A program made the position numbers and the translations under genes. Shown here piece after piece: positions 54,865 through 63,905 of a stretch of DNA of 64,000 bases. Each line of letters starts with the position of its first letter. Positions within the stretch are counted from its first letter, which is position 1. The DNA is from Magnetococcales bacterium HCHbin5 (GTDB lineage Bacteria > Pseudomonadota > Magnetococcia > Magnetococcales > Magnetaquicoccaceae): the NCBI GenBank assembly GCA_002753505.1, contig PEAG01000002.1, positions 62,001 to 126,000 on the forward strand. Direction: 5' to 3'. Below the pieces are notes generated by a model. It was not told where the DNA came from and did no database searches. It was given only the letters and a program-made list of their open reading frames with translations.

Positions 54865-55734
54865 TCAATAATTCAGGTGATCCAGGTAGCCGGGCAACAC
54901 GAACAACTGGCTGATCAGAATGATCCCCATTGCGAGGCCCAGCACCAGTCGGACTGTGCGCGGTGGCAGGTGGGTTCTGCTGACCGCGCTGAGTTGGATG
55001 CCGAGCAGTGAACCGAGCAATAGCAGCAAGGTGATGCCCAGGTGCAGATGGCCAAGCGCATACAGAACCAAAACTCCGATCAGGCTGCTCCAGGCGGAGA
55101 CGAGCAGATCGGTTCCCGAGGCGACCAGCACCGGGATGTTCAGCCAACGTACCATGGCAGGGACAGCGACCACGCCGCCGACAGCGACGGCTGCGGTTGC
55201 CAAGCCGTTCGACAGGCCGATGCGGGCAAGCTGAACCGCGGAAAAGCGCGGCGACGACAGCGATGGGGGATGGCGGTCGGTAGCTGGTTCCTGTGGGACG
55301 GGGCTGGTGTGACCCATAACGTGCCGCATGGCCCGCCCCCCCAGCCAAACCATGACCACGATCATGGCCACGGAGAGGCAGAGATTGGAGGCAGCGACGC
55401 CGACCTGGGTTTGAACGAAGTGTTGGAACGCTACCCCGCCAAGTACGCCTGCTGCGGCCCAGAGTGCCAGGCGAACACCCAGACCTTCATTCACCTGACC
55501 CAATCTGCCACGGTGAGCAGCTCCGATCAGCAGTTTGGGTACCCGCTGGGCCATGGTGCTGGAAATGGCGGTCAGGCCCGGGATGCCCATGCTCATCAAG
55601 AGAGCCGGCAGCAGGAGGGCCCCATCAGAGCCAACAAAACGACTGGCCAGGCCACTGAAAAACCCGACGCTCAGCAACGCCAGTGCCTGTCCGGGCTCGA
55701 CGGCCAACAGGGAAAACAGAGCCGCTGTTTCCAC
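54865..55734 (-). CDS. TauE/SafE-family permease
   Basis: This 289-residue protein has about eight membrane helices. GFFSGLASRFVGSDGALLLPALL resembles the N-terminal TauE/SafE repeat, and GLATAAVAVGGVVAVPAMV the second. The family exports sulfite or sulfoacetate-like organosulfur anions, or related anions. I place the start at GTG 55734, which has a perfect AGGAGG 9 nt upstream; the frame opens at 55767. It is transcribed toward SulP with a 220-bp gap, so the two may be separate units. A sulfur-anion role is a family inference. Confidence 0.82.
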   Translation of the reverse strand: METAALFSLLAVEPGQALALLSVGFFSGLASRFVGSDGALLLPALLMSMGIPGLTAISSTMAQRVPKLLIGAAHRGRLGQVNEGLGVRLALWAAAGVLGGVAFQHFVQTQVGVAASNLCLSVAMIVVMVWLGGRAMRHVMGHTSPVPQEPATDRHPPSLSSPRFSAVQLARIGLSNGLATAAVAVGGVVAVPAMVRWLNIPVLVASGTDLLVSAWSSLIGVLVLYALGHLHLGITLLLLLGSLLGIQLSAVSRTHLPPRTVRLVLGLAMGIILISQLFVLPGYLDHLNY

Positions 55735-55988
55735 CCCAACTTGCCTCCTTGTCCAATTTTGACCCACCCTCCGTCGGCGGCTATCGCAGAAAGTGTTCCG
55801 TATTGTTTATGCTAGTGAAAACAATGTGTTGTGTGATATGCTTCAGGGATGATCACTGCATTTGTTGAATTTTGCAACACTTCCTGGCCTGGTATCGTCT
55901 GCCGGACACCTGTCAACACTCGGTGCCTTGCCAGAAAAGTGATGGATATACGACAAGATAAAAATCATTGCACGATGTTGTTCGTGTG

Positions 55989-56001
55989 TTGCATAATGCA
56001 A
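55989..56001. promoter_or_regulatory. 13-bp perfect palindrome before the sensor kinase gene
   Basis: TTGCATAATGCAA ends about 30 bp upstream of the kinase ATG (56032). It is a perfect palindrome (5-bp arms around TAA) and could be an operator for a dimeric regulator or part of a promoter. No second copy was found near SulP. Confidence 0.35.
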
Positions 56002-56031
56002 TCCTTTCTTTTTCTCCGGGCAGGAAAGGCT

Positions 56032-57516
56032 ATGCGAAACAGCTCTCTGCAAATGAAGGTTGTGTTGGGCTACTATGCCATCAGTGCCATTGCCATCTCC
56101 CTTTCCCTGTTCACCCTGATGGAACTGCGCCTCGTTGAACGGCGGGTGGAGGGGGGCGAGATGGTCAGTGGACTGTTGAACAATGTGTTGGAAATGCGCC
56201 GGTTTGAGAAAAACTGGCTGCTCTACCGGCAGCAGGCGGATGTCGATCAAATATTGGATTATGCTGCCTTGCTGCAACAGACATTGAATACGTCGGCCAT
56301 CGCTGCCCTGGTGGGCAGTGGGCAGATTCAGCAGATTCAGGCGATGTTGACAGCCTACGCGCATCTGGTGGCCGATGAGATCCGGGACCACCCGTCACAC
56401 TTGCCGATGGCGGAGTTGGAACATCGCCTGCGGGCATTGGGCAAAGCGTTGGTCAATGAGGCCGAGGAGATTGCCGAACGTGAGCGTTTCCTGATTCGCA
56501 GTGCCTTGGAGCAGCATCGGGCCATGCTGTTGCTGGCTCTGGTGGCTGTCATCGTGATGATCACCTGGCTGGGACGCACTTTGTCGCGTATGGTGGTGAC
56601 CCCTCTCAAACAGATGGAGGTGAGCATGGCTGGCATTGTGGCTGGCGATTTGTCCTCCCTGCGCATTCCTTCCGAAGATCGGGAGATCCGTTCGCTGACC
56701 GCTGCGTTTAACCGGGTGTTGGAAGAGTTGGCCTTGCGCCACAAACACCTGTTGCGTTCGGAAAAACTGGCAGCCATGGGCACGCTGCTCTCCGGGGTGG
56801 CGCATGAGCTCAACAACCCGCTTGCCAATATTTTGACCTCCTGCCAGATTTTGCAGGAGGAGTTGCATGGTGATGAGGGCGATTTTCAGCAGGAGTTGCT
56901 GACTCAGATTGATCTTCAGGTGCAGCGGGCGCGCAATATTGTCCGTTCGTTGCTGGATTTTGCCAGAGATCGTCCTTTTTATCGGGAGGCTGTCGGACTG
57001 GCTGAATTGCTGCGAGATGTGGTGCGTTTCAACAAGGGCAATATACCTCCAACCGTATCGGTCAAGGTGGAGGTGCCCGATGATCTGTATCTGTCGGGTG
57101 ATCGGCAACGACTGCAACAGCTTTTTATCAACCTGCTGGTCAACGCTGTGGAAGCGATTCCAGGGCAAGGCGTGGTCCGGCTGTATGCCCGGCTGCCAAC
57201 CCAGAGACTACTCCAGAGCGATGATCCTTTGGCCGTCTCCTGCCGACGTTTGCGGGATCGTCCCTGGGTGGAGCTTCAGGTGCAAGACAGCGGGAGTGGA
57301 GTGGATCCTGAGCATCTGGAGCGGATTTTTGACCCCTTTTTCACCACCAAACCGGTTGGGAAGGGGTCGGGTCTTGGTTTGGCTGTGGTGTTTGAAATCG
57401 TTGAAGAACACGAAGGGGCCATTCTGGTCGAAAGCCAACCCGGTCAGGGGACACTGTTTCGGTTGTGTCTGCCACAGGCCGATCCGGACTCTGTTCATGC
57501 GGCGAGGTTGCCATGA
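56032..57516 (+). CDS. NtrB/ZraS-like sensor histidine kinase
   Basis: This 494-residue membrane kinase begins at ATG 56032 after AGGAAAGG; the frame opens 61 codons earlier without support. TM1 lies at about 10-30 and TM2 at about 164-182, with a helical periplasmic domain between and a HAMP-like linker. HisKA has H258 in [13 protein letters not shown], the His-Glu-Leu-Asn type typical of kinases that partner NtrC regulators. HATPase has [20 protein letters not shown]. The stop overlaps the start of the NtrC-type regulator gene (ATGA). It probably senses an envelope or anion signal. Confidence 0.92.
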   Translation: MRNSSLQMKVVLGYYAISAIAISLSLFTLMELRLVERRVEGGEMVSGLLNNVLEMRRFEKNWLLYRQQADVDQILDYAALLQQTLNTSAIAALVGSGQIQQIQAMLTAYAHLVADEIRDHPSHLPMAELEHRLRALGKALVNEAEEIAERERFLIRSALEQHRAMLLLALVAVIVMITWLGRTLSRMVVTPLKQMEVSMAGIVAGDLSSLRIPSEDREIRSLTAAFNRVLEELALRHKHLLRSEKLAAMGTLLSGVAHELNNPLANILTSCQILQEELHGDEGDFQQELLTQIDLQVQRARNIVRSLLDFARDRPFYREAVGLAELLRDVVRFNKGNIPPTVSVKVEVPDDLYLSGDRQRLQQLFINLLVNAVEAIPGQGVVRLYARLPTQRLLQSDDPLAVSCRRLRDRPWVELQVQDSGSGVDPEHLERIFDPFFTTKPVGKGSGLGLAVVFEIVEEHEGAILVESQPGQGTLFRLCLPQADPDSVHAARLP

Positions 57517-58925
57517 CCACTGACCAGCAGGTGCTGATTGTCGATGATGAAACCATTGCCGTACGCAATTTGTCCCACGTCATGCGCAAGGCGGGATACA
57601 CAGTAACCGCACTCAACAATGGGGCGGAGGCTCTCGCCTTGCTGGATCGGCAGCCATTTGATGTGGTGCTGACCGATCTGCGCATGGAGGGGGTGGATGG
57701 CATGGCAGTGTTGCAAAAAAGTCGGGATAAATGGCCTGACTGTGAGGTCGTATTGATCACCGGTTACGCTACTCTGGAGTCAGCGGTCACGGCGATGCGG
57801 CAGGGAGCTTTTTTTTATATTGCCAAGCCGTTTCGCCTGGAAGAGGTGCGCAAGGTGGTCGCGGAGGCGATGGAAAAGGTCCGCTTGCGCCGAGAGAACC
57901 GCCATTTGAAAGCGCAATTGCAGAGTTATCAATTTCCAGGGGGAATCATCAGTCGGGATCCTGCCATCATGAGACTGATGGAGATTGTCCGGCAGGTGGG
58001 ACCAACCGGGTGCAACGTCTTGATCACGGGAGCAAGTGGTGTTGGCAAGGAGTTGTTTGCCCGTTATTTGCACCAGCATGGTCAACGGCCGGAGGCACCT
58101 TTTTTGGCAGTCAACTGTGGGGTGTTTACCGAAGAGTTGCTGGCCAACGAGCTGTTTGGGCATGAAAAGGGGGCCTTTACCGGGGCGACCGCCAGCAAGG
58201 TGGGTCTGGTGGAGTCGGCCAATGGTGGCGTGCTTTTTCTGGATGAAATTACTGAAATGAGTCCATCGATGCAGGTTAAACTGCTGCGGGTGGTGCAGGA
58301 ACGGGAAATCATGCGGGTGGGTGGGGTTCGTCCGATACCCATCGAGGTCAGGTTTATCGCGGCCACCAATCGGCCCGTTCAGGAGGCCGTTGCAGAGGGA
58401 CGCTTGCGCGCGGATCTTTATTATCGTCTGAATGTGGTGACGCTGGACATTCCGCCCCTCCATCAACGACGTGGGGATATTGCTTTGTTGGCAGACCATT
58501 TCCTGGCACGGGCGGCCCGGCGGATGGGTAAACCTGTACGCTCTTTTGCGGTCGAGGCGATGGCCTTGTTGCAGGGCCATGATTTTCCGGGCAATGTCCG
58601 TGAGCTGGAAAATCTGGTGGAGCGGGCTGTTGCGTTGTGCAATGGTGAGTTGCTGACGCCTGCCCATCTGCCCGATACCCTGACAGCTCTTCCCACCTCA
58701 TCCTTTCAACCGCTGCTGCTGCCAGGGCAACGCAAGGCGACCCTGGAAGAGCTGGAGTCCCGTTATATTCGCTGGGTATTGGCCGAAACACATGACAATC
58801 AGACTCTGGCAGCCGAGATTCTTGGCATCGACCGGGTCTCTTTGTGGCGCAAATTAAAACGGATGATGGGGACGGAACAGCAGTCAGAGCGGATTGACAA
58901 AAGGGCCGACAGTGCCACCATCTAA
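57513..58925 (+). CDS. NtrC-family sigma54-dependent response regulator
   Basis: This 470-residue protein has a receiver with D55 in VVLTDLRMEGVDGM and Lys in IAKPFRLEEV. The AAA+ domain has Walker A GASGVGKE at 173-180 and the GAFTGA loop at 220-225 that contacts sigma54. GVLFLDEITEM is Walker B. A C-terminal Fis-type helix-turn-helix follows (LAAEILGIDRVSLWRKL). All activation motifs are intact. It is cotranslated with the kinase. Its targets may include the adjacent SulP, TauE or UspA-like genes, but I could not find a convincing -24/-12 promoter by eye. Confidence 0.95.
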   Translation: MTTDQQVLIVDDETIAVRNLSHVMRKAGYTVTALNNGAEALALLDRQPFDVVLTDLRMEGVDGMAVLQKSRDKWPDCEVVLITGYATLESAVTAMRQGAFFYIAKPFRLEEVRKVVAEAMEKVRLRRENRHLKAQLQSYQFPGGIISRDPAIMRLMEIVRQVGPTGCNVLITGASGVGKELFARYLHQHGQRPEAPFLAVNCGVFTEELLANELFGHEKGAFTGATASKVGLVESANGGVLFLDEITEMSPSMQVKLLRVVQEREIMRVGGVRPIPIEVRFIAATNRPVQEAVAEGRLRADLYYRLNVVTLDIPPLHQRRGDIALLADHFLARAARRMGKPVRSFAVEAMALLQGHDFPGNVRELENLVERAVALCNGELLTPAHLPDTLTALPTSSFQPLLLPGQRKATLEELESRYIRWVLAETHDNQTLAAEILGIDRVSLWRKLKRMMGTEQQSERIDKRADSATI

Positions 58926-59156
58926 CAACGGGTGGCAAAGGGTACCGGCAACACGATTGGCCAACCTGCCTCCAGCAAGCCATTGCGTTTTGCAACATCA
59001 AGCGATACTCCATCTGACCGTATATTTACAATATATTGTTATTAAATGATAAATTAATTGGAATGAATTGTGCGGGTACTCCTTGCAGCACAGGTTGACT
59101 TTGTTCTTCAGCCGATTCGTCTCCCGGCAACGTTGAATCAACTTTGGAGTTTTCCC

Positions 59157-59471
59157 ATGTCCTACCCAGTTCATTCTTTCACTGTCATTGAGTTCCAGGA
59201 TGCTTCGCCAGAGGAGATGCGTGACCTGTTGGAACTCGCCCGCCAGACTTCGGCCGAAGTGCGCCTGGTCAATCCATACGATTGCCAGGACAACCGGCGT
59301 TCGCTGCACAGTCTGCTTGCCGACGTGGAGCGCGGTTGGCTGGTTTCAGCGGTCCGGTCGACCCAACAAAATCGCCAGGCACATCCGTATTGGCTTTCTC
59401 GATTGGCCCGGCGATGGGCGGAGCAATTGGCCGCCACGGTCACCAAACTCTTCGTTGTGCGAACCTGCTGA
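59157..59471 (+). CDS. Small hypothetical protein
   Basis: This 104-residue protein starts at ATG 59157 with GGAG about 9 nt upstream. It has an acidic N-terminal half (DASPEEMRDLLELARQTSAEV) and a basic, Trp-containing C-terminal half (PYWLSRLARRWAEQL). No membrane helix or enzyme motif is visible. It follows the NtrC-type regulator after 231 bp, preceded by an AT-rich stretch with the palindrome ACAATATATTGT at 59028-59039. I do not recognise a family. Confidence 0.55.
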   Translation: MSYPVHSFTVIEFQDASPEEMRDLLELARQTSAEVRLVNPYDCQDNRRSLHSLLADVERGWLVSAVRSTQQNRQAHPYWLSRLARRWAEQLAATVTKLFVVRTC

Positions 59472-59695
59472 CCACCACTGCCCTGCCATGGTCGGGACGG
59501 TTTCCTGCCGTTTCGGCTATCCTGCTGCGCAGCGGTAAGCCTCGCTGCAAAACGTCTCTTGTTTCTTGACCCAGGATCGGGTAGTGTCACACTGCAGAGG
59601 CGGCGAGCAAGGCCCGAGTGGCGGCTTCTGCCATGCCTCAGGCCGGCTTCGTTGTGTGCCATTCTCCAACTGAGAGCAGTCAGGAAACAGAGACC

Positions 59696-60202
59696 ATGAA
59701 CCGGCCCCGGGATATCCGTCGGCGCATTCTCGTCGTGGTGGAGTCGGTCAACGACTGGGGGCAGTTGCTCGCCTGGGCCCGGACATTCATCAATCCCCAC
59801 GACTCCGTGCTGGTCGCCATGCTGTGTGAGCATCACGGCGGCTATGAAAGCGATGCGGTTCCCTTTCTGTCCCACACCGATTTTCTCCAGCAGACCGAAC
59901 AGGATCTCCGGGAGCGCATCCGCCCGCTGCTGCTCCAGTTGGAGTTGCCTTTTGCCTCCTTCCGTTTACTGGAAGGGGCCGCCAATCAAACGGTTGCAGA
60001 ACTGGCTACTCTCTGGGTCGCGGAGTTGATCCTGACCAGAAGTGAACTTGCCCGTCGTATTCAGGGTTATGGTGGATTTTTGGGCTTGGTGGCTCCCGTC
60101 CCGCTTCCCTGTCCTCTGCTGACCCTCTCCACTCCTCCTTGCACCCATTGGACCCGCTGGCTGGCACGCTTGCAGGCTTGGTTGGCCCAGGAGAACTCTT
60201 GA
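59696..60202 (+). CDS. Universal-stress-protein-like protein
   Basis: This 168-residue protein begins at ATG 59696 after AGGAAA; the frame opens at 59618. RRRILVVVESVNDWGQLLAWARTF and a beta strand SVLVAML resemble the start of UspA folds. GAANQTVAELATLWVAELILT could be the last helix-strand pair. The usual G-x2-G-x9-G-S/T ATP loop is not seen, so nucleotide binding is doubtful. It converges with the hybrid kinase gene. UspA-like proteins often accompany SulP transporters. The assignment is moderate. Confidence 0.5.
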   Translation: MNRPRDIRRRILVVVESVNDWGQLLAWARTFINPHDSVLVAMLCEHHGGYESDAVPFLSHTDFLQQTEQDLRERIRPLLLQLELPFASFRLLEGAANQTVAELATLWVAELILTRSELARRIQGYGGFLGLVAPVPLPCPLLTLSTPPCTHWTRWLARLQAWLAQENS

Positions 60203-60288
60203 TCCTTGTTCCGAATCTTGTCATTGATCCGTTTGGGGAGCAGCATGCCGCGAAGTTGGACGAGCATGTGGGGTTCATGGTCCATGCG

Positions 60289-62610
60289 TCACGGCCTGGC
60301 ATAGCGTTCTATCAACTCTATCAGGGCCTTTTTCTTGATTGGCTTGGTCATGTGAGCATCACAGCCGGCTCTCAGGGTTTGAGCCATGTCCTCCTGCAAG
60401 GCGTAGGCGGTCAAGGCCACAATGGGAAGCCTGGACAACCCCTGTTGTTCCTCAATCCCGCGCCAGGCACGAGTGGCGGTATATCCATCCATGACGGGCA
60501 TCTGCATGTCCATAAGTACCAGATCAAAGGATGATTGGCGCATCCTGTCTATGGCGACCACGCCATTTTCCGCCGTCTGAAGTTCGTAGGTATCGTCTTT
60601 TAAAAAGGTTTTTATCAACAACCGGTTGTCCTCAGAGTCATCCACCAGCAGAATTCGCCACGGACGATTGATCCTGCTGGCAGCTGCAACCGTTGTCCAT
60701 GTCAAGTCACCTGTCGGGACGTTGTGCAAGAGCAGCGCATGCTCGATAGCGCGAATCAGATCGAGACGCCGAATCGGCTTGATCAGGTAGTATCGTACCC
60801 CCATTTCATGGCAGCGTTGAAGCTGCCCTTCCTGTTCGGATGTTGCCAGCAGGATTGGCAGCCCGGGATGGCCAGCCGCTTTCCAACACTCCAGCAGTTG
60901 GAAACCATCCAGTCCCGGCATGCACAAGTCCAGCAGCAGCAAGTGGAAGGGGCTTCCCAGGGAAAATGCCGCTTCCATTTTTCTCAGGGCCGTGAGGCCA
61001 TCGTTTGTTTCATCAACCCATCCGCCCATCCGTTCCAGCATTTCTCGCAAAACCAATCGGCTCTCTGGAGTGCCATCCGCCACCAGAATTCGCGTTCCCT
61101 TCAGGTCCGGGAGTGGTTCAGCAACGGCCTGATGGGCGCGGGTAAAAGGAATGTTGATCTGAAATACCGTTCCCTGGCCGTGGTGGCTTTCCACCTGGAT
61201 GGTACCTGCCATTTTTTCCACCAACCGTTTGACAATCGACAAGCCCAACCCGGTGCCCCCGAAACGACGGGTGATAGAGCTGTCGGCCTGGACAAAGTTC
61301 TCGAAAATTATTGACATTTGTTCCTCGGAGATGCCGATTCCCGTGTCCTCCACCCGGAAAGAGATGAGTTCCTGTTCCGATTCCAACAGGGAATGGACAT
61401 CACGCGCGCACTCGAAGCGGATTGACCCCCGTTCGGTAAACTTGATGGCATTGCTTAAGAGATTAAGGAAAATCTGCCGCAACCGGCTGGGATCTCCTTC
61501 AATCCATTCCGGAACTCCCGGTTTGACATGACGGATCAATTGCAGACCCTTGGCACTGGCCCGTTGTTCCATGATGTCGCATACCACATGGATCTCCTCG
61601 GCAGGATTGAACGGAATGCGCTCCAGAGTCAGTTGTCCGGCCTCGATTTTGGAGAGATCAAGAATATCGTTAATGATCCCCAGCAGGTTTTCCCCTGCCG
61701 AGCGGAATACTTGGACAAATTTGCGTTGGTCAGCCTGCAGTTGGCTTTCCCACAGCAGGTCTGCCATGCCCAGAATGGCGTTCATCGGGGTGCGGATCTC
61801 ATGGCTCATGTTGGCCAGAAAGTCGCTTTTGATGCGGCTGGCCTCTTCAGCACGCAGACAGGCATCCTTGAGGGCGTTCTCCGCGCGCCGGCGTTCCGTG
61901 ATGTCCCGGGAAAAGACAAAGAGCAGGCCATTGGAGATGGGGGAGAACGAAACGGAAATCTCCGCATCGAATATGCTCCCATCTTTGCGCCGGTGCCGTG
62001 TTTCAAATCGGTCGCTGCCCTTTTCGATCACCTTTTGGATATGCCGTTGTACCTCGTCAGTCGATTCCGCACTCTCCAGATCAGCGATGTGCATGGCCAA
62101 AAGCTCGGAACGGCTGAATCCCGAAATTTGCTGGTAGGCTTCATTGACTTCCAGAATTTTTCCGGCCAGATCTGTCATCCAGAAGCCATCGATTGAGGTC
62201 TCCAGTGCCGTTTTGAATTGCATCTCCTGGAGTTTCATGCGCAGATGATTGTGTATCCGGGCACGAACCAGCGGCGGACTGATGGGCTTATGAATAAAAT
62301 CGATCGCACCCATTTCCAACGCACGGGTTTCAGATTCGATGTCGGTCCGGGCGGTGACAAAGAGGATTGTGGCTGCCTGGGTTGTGGAGTCAGCCTTCAA
62401 CGCGCTGCAGGTTTCAAAGCCGTCCATTCCCGGCATATGGGCATCAAGCAGTATGATGTCCGGCTGCTTTTCACGTGCCTTGGCAAGCGCAGCGGCCCCA
62501 TTGGCGGCATAATGCAATGTGCCCAGGTTGGCCAGGACGGGCATCAGGCTGCGGATGAAGAGAGGGTCATCATCGACCAGCAGAATCGTTGGTTTCCATA
62601 CTGTTTTCAT
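60289..62610 (-). CDS. Soluble hybrid histidine kinase: REC-PAS-HisKA-HATPase-REC-REC
   Basis: This 773-residue protein starts at ATG 62610; the frame opens at GTG 62649. Receiver 1 has D56 (IILLDAHMPGMDG). A PAS domain (about 140-255) reads FKTALETSIDGFWMTD. HisKA has H270 in [13 protein letters not shown], and HATPase has NLLSNAIKFT and GGTGLGLSIV. Receiver 2 opens RILVADGTPESR, with only one of the usual paired Asp, but keeps LLLLDLCMPGLDG. Receiver 3 is complete (LVLMDMQMPVMDG). No HPt is present, so phosphotransfer must go to another protein. The 95-bp repeat starts 28 bp upstream of its ATG. Confidence 0.92.
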   Translation of the reverse strand: MKTVWKPTILLVDDDPLFIRSLMPVLANLGTLHYAANGAAALAKAREKQPDIILLDAHMPGMDGFETCSALKADSTTQAATILFVTARTDIESETRALEMGAIDFIHKPISPPLVRARIHNHLRMKLQEMQFKTALETSIDGFWMTDLAGKILEVNEAYQQISGFSRSELLAMHIADLESAESTDEVQRHIQKVIEKGSDRFETRHRRKDGSIFDAEISVSFSPISNGLLFVFSRDITERRRAENALKDACLRAEEASRIKSDFLANMSHEIRTPMNAILGMADLLWESQLQADQRKFVQVFRSAGENLLGIINDILDLSKIEAGQLTLERIPFNPAEEIHVVCDIMEQRASAKGLQLIRHVKPGVPEWIEGDPSRLRQIFLNLLSNAIKFTERGSIRFECARDVHSLLESEQELISFRVEDTGIGISEEQMSIIFENFVQADSSITRRFGGTGLGLSIVKRLVEKMAGTIQVESHHGQGTVFQINIPFTRAHQAVAEPLPDLKGTRILVADGTPESRLVLREMLERMGGWVDETNDGLTALRKMEAAFSLGSPFHLLLLDLCMPGLDGFQLLECWKAAGHPGLPILLATSEQEGQLQRCHEMGVRYYLIKPIRRLDLIRAIEHALLLHNVPTGDLTWTTVAAASRINRPWRILLVDDSEDNRLLIKTFLKDDTYELQTAENGVVAIDRMRQSSFDLVLMDMQMPVMDGYTATRAWRGIEEQQGLSRLPIVALTAYALQEDMAQTLRAGCDAHMTKPIKKKALIELIERYARP

Positions 62611-62638
62611 CGCCCACCCCACCCGTAACGGCCATCTC

Positions 62639-62733
62639 TGGTCGTTCACTATTCGTCACGGAGTTGTTTTGCTCAGCAACAATAACGATCAATCATTTCG
62701 AGTGCCTGAGCGAGTTCCAGCTCTCTCATCGCC
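62639..62733. repeat. Direct repeat, left copy
   Basis: These 95 bp match 63906-64000 at 93 positions in the same orientation. The copy covers the last codons, stop and 34 bp of 3' flank of a minus-strand gene. The right copy is cut by the window edge, so the true repeat may be longer. Confidence 0.9.
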
Positions 62734-62849
62734 CGTGCCAACAGTTGGGCACGCTCCTTGCCGATCCGTTCGGTCAGGGCCGGAGCGATCTGGTCGTACA
62801 CGCCCAGTGCTTCCAGGTTGTCATCACGCAACAGGAAAATCAAGTGTTC
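62673..62849 (-). pseudogene. 3'-terminal fragment of a duplicated gene
   Basis: The minus strand encodes 58 codons ending in a stop at 62673-62675. The product runs EHLIFLLRDDNLEALGVYDQ, then ALTERIGKERAQLLARAM and QALEMIDRYCC. An in-frame TAA lies immediately upstream and no start is present. The end of this peptide is repeated at 63940-64000, where the reading frame continues beyond the window. The pattern (LRDD-N-EALGVYDQ) resembles C-termini of long sensor-kinase proteins; that family assignment is tentative. Confidence 0.7.
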
Positions 62850-62865
62850 TTATAACGGTTTCCAA

Positions 62866-63072
62866 CTACCTAGCTTGCAAGCGTTTATTCAGGATCTTGG
62901 CACCCTGGCCCGCAATCATGCGGGCCAGGGTGCCATCAGGAGCAGCATGGATTATGGCTCAGCCGGCACGAATGGCGTTGGTTATTTGGACCTGCTGAAA
63001 CCTGCTGGGGGTATCAGCCAAATACTCCCTTTTTGGCGAAAGTCGGTTGTACTTGGGATTGACGATGCTCAT
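62866..63072 (-). pseudogene. Small gene interrupted by an in-frame TGA
   Basis: From ATG 63072 (GGGGG upstream) the minus strand reads 37 residues (MSIVNPKYNRLSPKREYLAD and onward to NAIRAG), then TGA at 62959-62961. The same frame then stays open for 30 more codons (AIIHAAPDGTLARM, AGQGAKILNKRLQAR) to TAG at 62866-62868. The two parts look like one continuous 68-codon protein with a nonsense change, perhaps from TGG. It lies 26 bp downstream of the VapC gene. The family is not recognised. It could instead be a genuine 37-residue protein. Confidence 0.5.
62899..62934. repeat. Perfect inverted repeat (15-bp arms, 6-nt loop)
   Basis: GGCACCCTGGCCCGC at 62899-62913 is exactly complementary to 62920-62934 around the loop AATCAT. 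It lies downstream of the toxin-antitoxin genes on the minus strand, within the C-terminal part of the interrupted frame. It could be a terminator without a T-run, or a recombination or mobile-element end. Confidence 0.7.
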
Positions 63073-63098
63073 GAATTACCCCCAGACTCTGTCACAGA

Positions 63099-63572
63099 TC
63101 ACCACTGATTGTCTTGTTCGGGTTTCCCTGGTGTGGTCAAGCGGATGTGCTGGCCGAAGCGGCGGAAATCGGCCAGGTTGTAGGTGGACAGGGTCGGAAT
63201 ATTGTGGGCCAGCATGGTGGCGACAATGTTGGCGTCGTGTACCTGTTTGCCACCACAAGGGATTTCGGAAACCAGGCGCAGCAGTTGGTCATCGCTCTCT
63301 TCTGTCTCGTCAAGAACGGTCCACGCCTGTCTGAATGCGGTGACAAGGGAGACGATTTTATCCATCGGAATCCGTGGGGTAAAGGATTGTGGACGGGACA
63401 GAACGGCCATAAACTCGCGCAGCACCTGTCGGTTGATCACCATTCTCGTGCCCGCATCCTCCTGAAGCTGGAGGAATGCTACACACTCTGAATGCCGTGA
63501 CGAATCGGCCACGCTGGCATGGACAAGAATGTTTGTGTCGAGAAACAGGAGATCAACGCCCATCGTCGCCAT
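63099..63572 (-). CDS. vapC: PIN-domain toxin (VapC-like)
   Basis: This 157-residue protein has the PIN opening LLFLDTNILVHASV with the first catalytic Asp. NRQVLREFMAVLSRP holds the conserved Glu, and KQVHDANIVATMLAHNIPTL holds the next Asp. TYNLADFRRF closes the fold, with a further acidic residue. VapC toxins are ribonucleases that cut tRNA or rRNA. ATG 63572 follows GGGAGG; a second ATG at 63563 is less well placed. It overlaps the antitoxin gene by 20 bp. All visible catalytic acids are present. Confidence 0.9.
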   Translation of the reverse strand: MATMGVDLLFLDTNILVHASVADSSRHSECVAFLQLQEDAGTRMVINRQVLREFMAVLSRPQSFTPRIPMDKIVSLVTAFRQAWTVLDETEESDDQLLRLVSEIPCGGKQVHDANIVATMLAHNIPTLSTYNLADFRRFGQHIRLTTPGKPEQDNQW

Positions 63573-63780
63573 ATATCGCCTCCCGCCTCAAATCCATGCT
63601 GTCATTCCAGGAATCGACATGAATAGGCTTCAGCCATTCCGCAACCGGGGGGCGTCTCTTTGGGATTGACGATTGACGGTTCGGAGTGGTTTCCAGGTGG
63701 CCAATAAAGTTTAAAACCTCCGCTGCTTTATCTTCAGGCAACTGCCGGGCGCGTTGACAAATCTCTTCGACCATGGTCAT
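63553..63780 (-). CDS. vapB: Antitoxin of the PIN module (DUF2281/VapB-like)
   Basis: This 75-residue protein starts at ATG 63780 with AAGGAG at good spacing. The N-terminal helix pair (MVEEICQRARQLPEDKAAEV, LNFIGHLE) is typical of DUF2281-type antitoxins. The Pro-rich middle and WNDSMDLRREAIYGDD tail would wrap the toxin. It precedes and overlaps the PIN gene, the normal order for these operons. The promoter is presumably in 63781-63905, which also contains a short decayed-looking frame. Confidence 0.82.
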   Translation of the reverse strand: MTMVEEICQRARQLPEDKAAEVLNFIGHLETTPNRQSSIPKRRPPVAEWLKPIHVDSWNDSMDLRREAIYGDDGR

Positions 63781-63905
63781 CGGGTGGTCTCCTTCACACG
63801 GTTATTCTGGTTGTCAGCGATAAACTCTTGAAACCGTTTGGTCCAAAAGGATGCGCCTTTGTGATCCGTTCATATCCCTGCATTGGGTAGCGTTTTGCCA
63901 CCTTA

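Noticed and set aside
59028-59039. 12-bp AT-only-core palindrome before the 104-residue protein
   Set aside because: Short and AT-rich enough to arise by chance; noted only in the gene entry.
63781-63905. Short minus-strand frames before the VapB-like gene (for example a GTG-started 35-codon frame)
   Set aside because: Two overlapping frames each look partly protein-like, but neither has start and motif support; more likely promoter region or decayed sequence.
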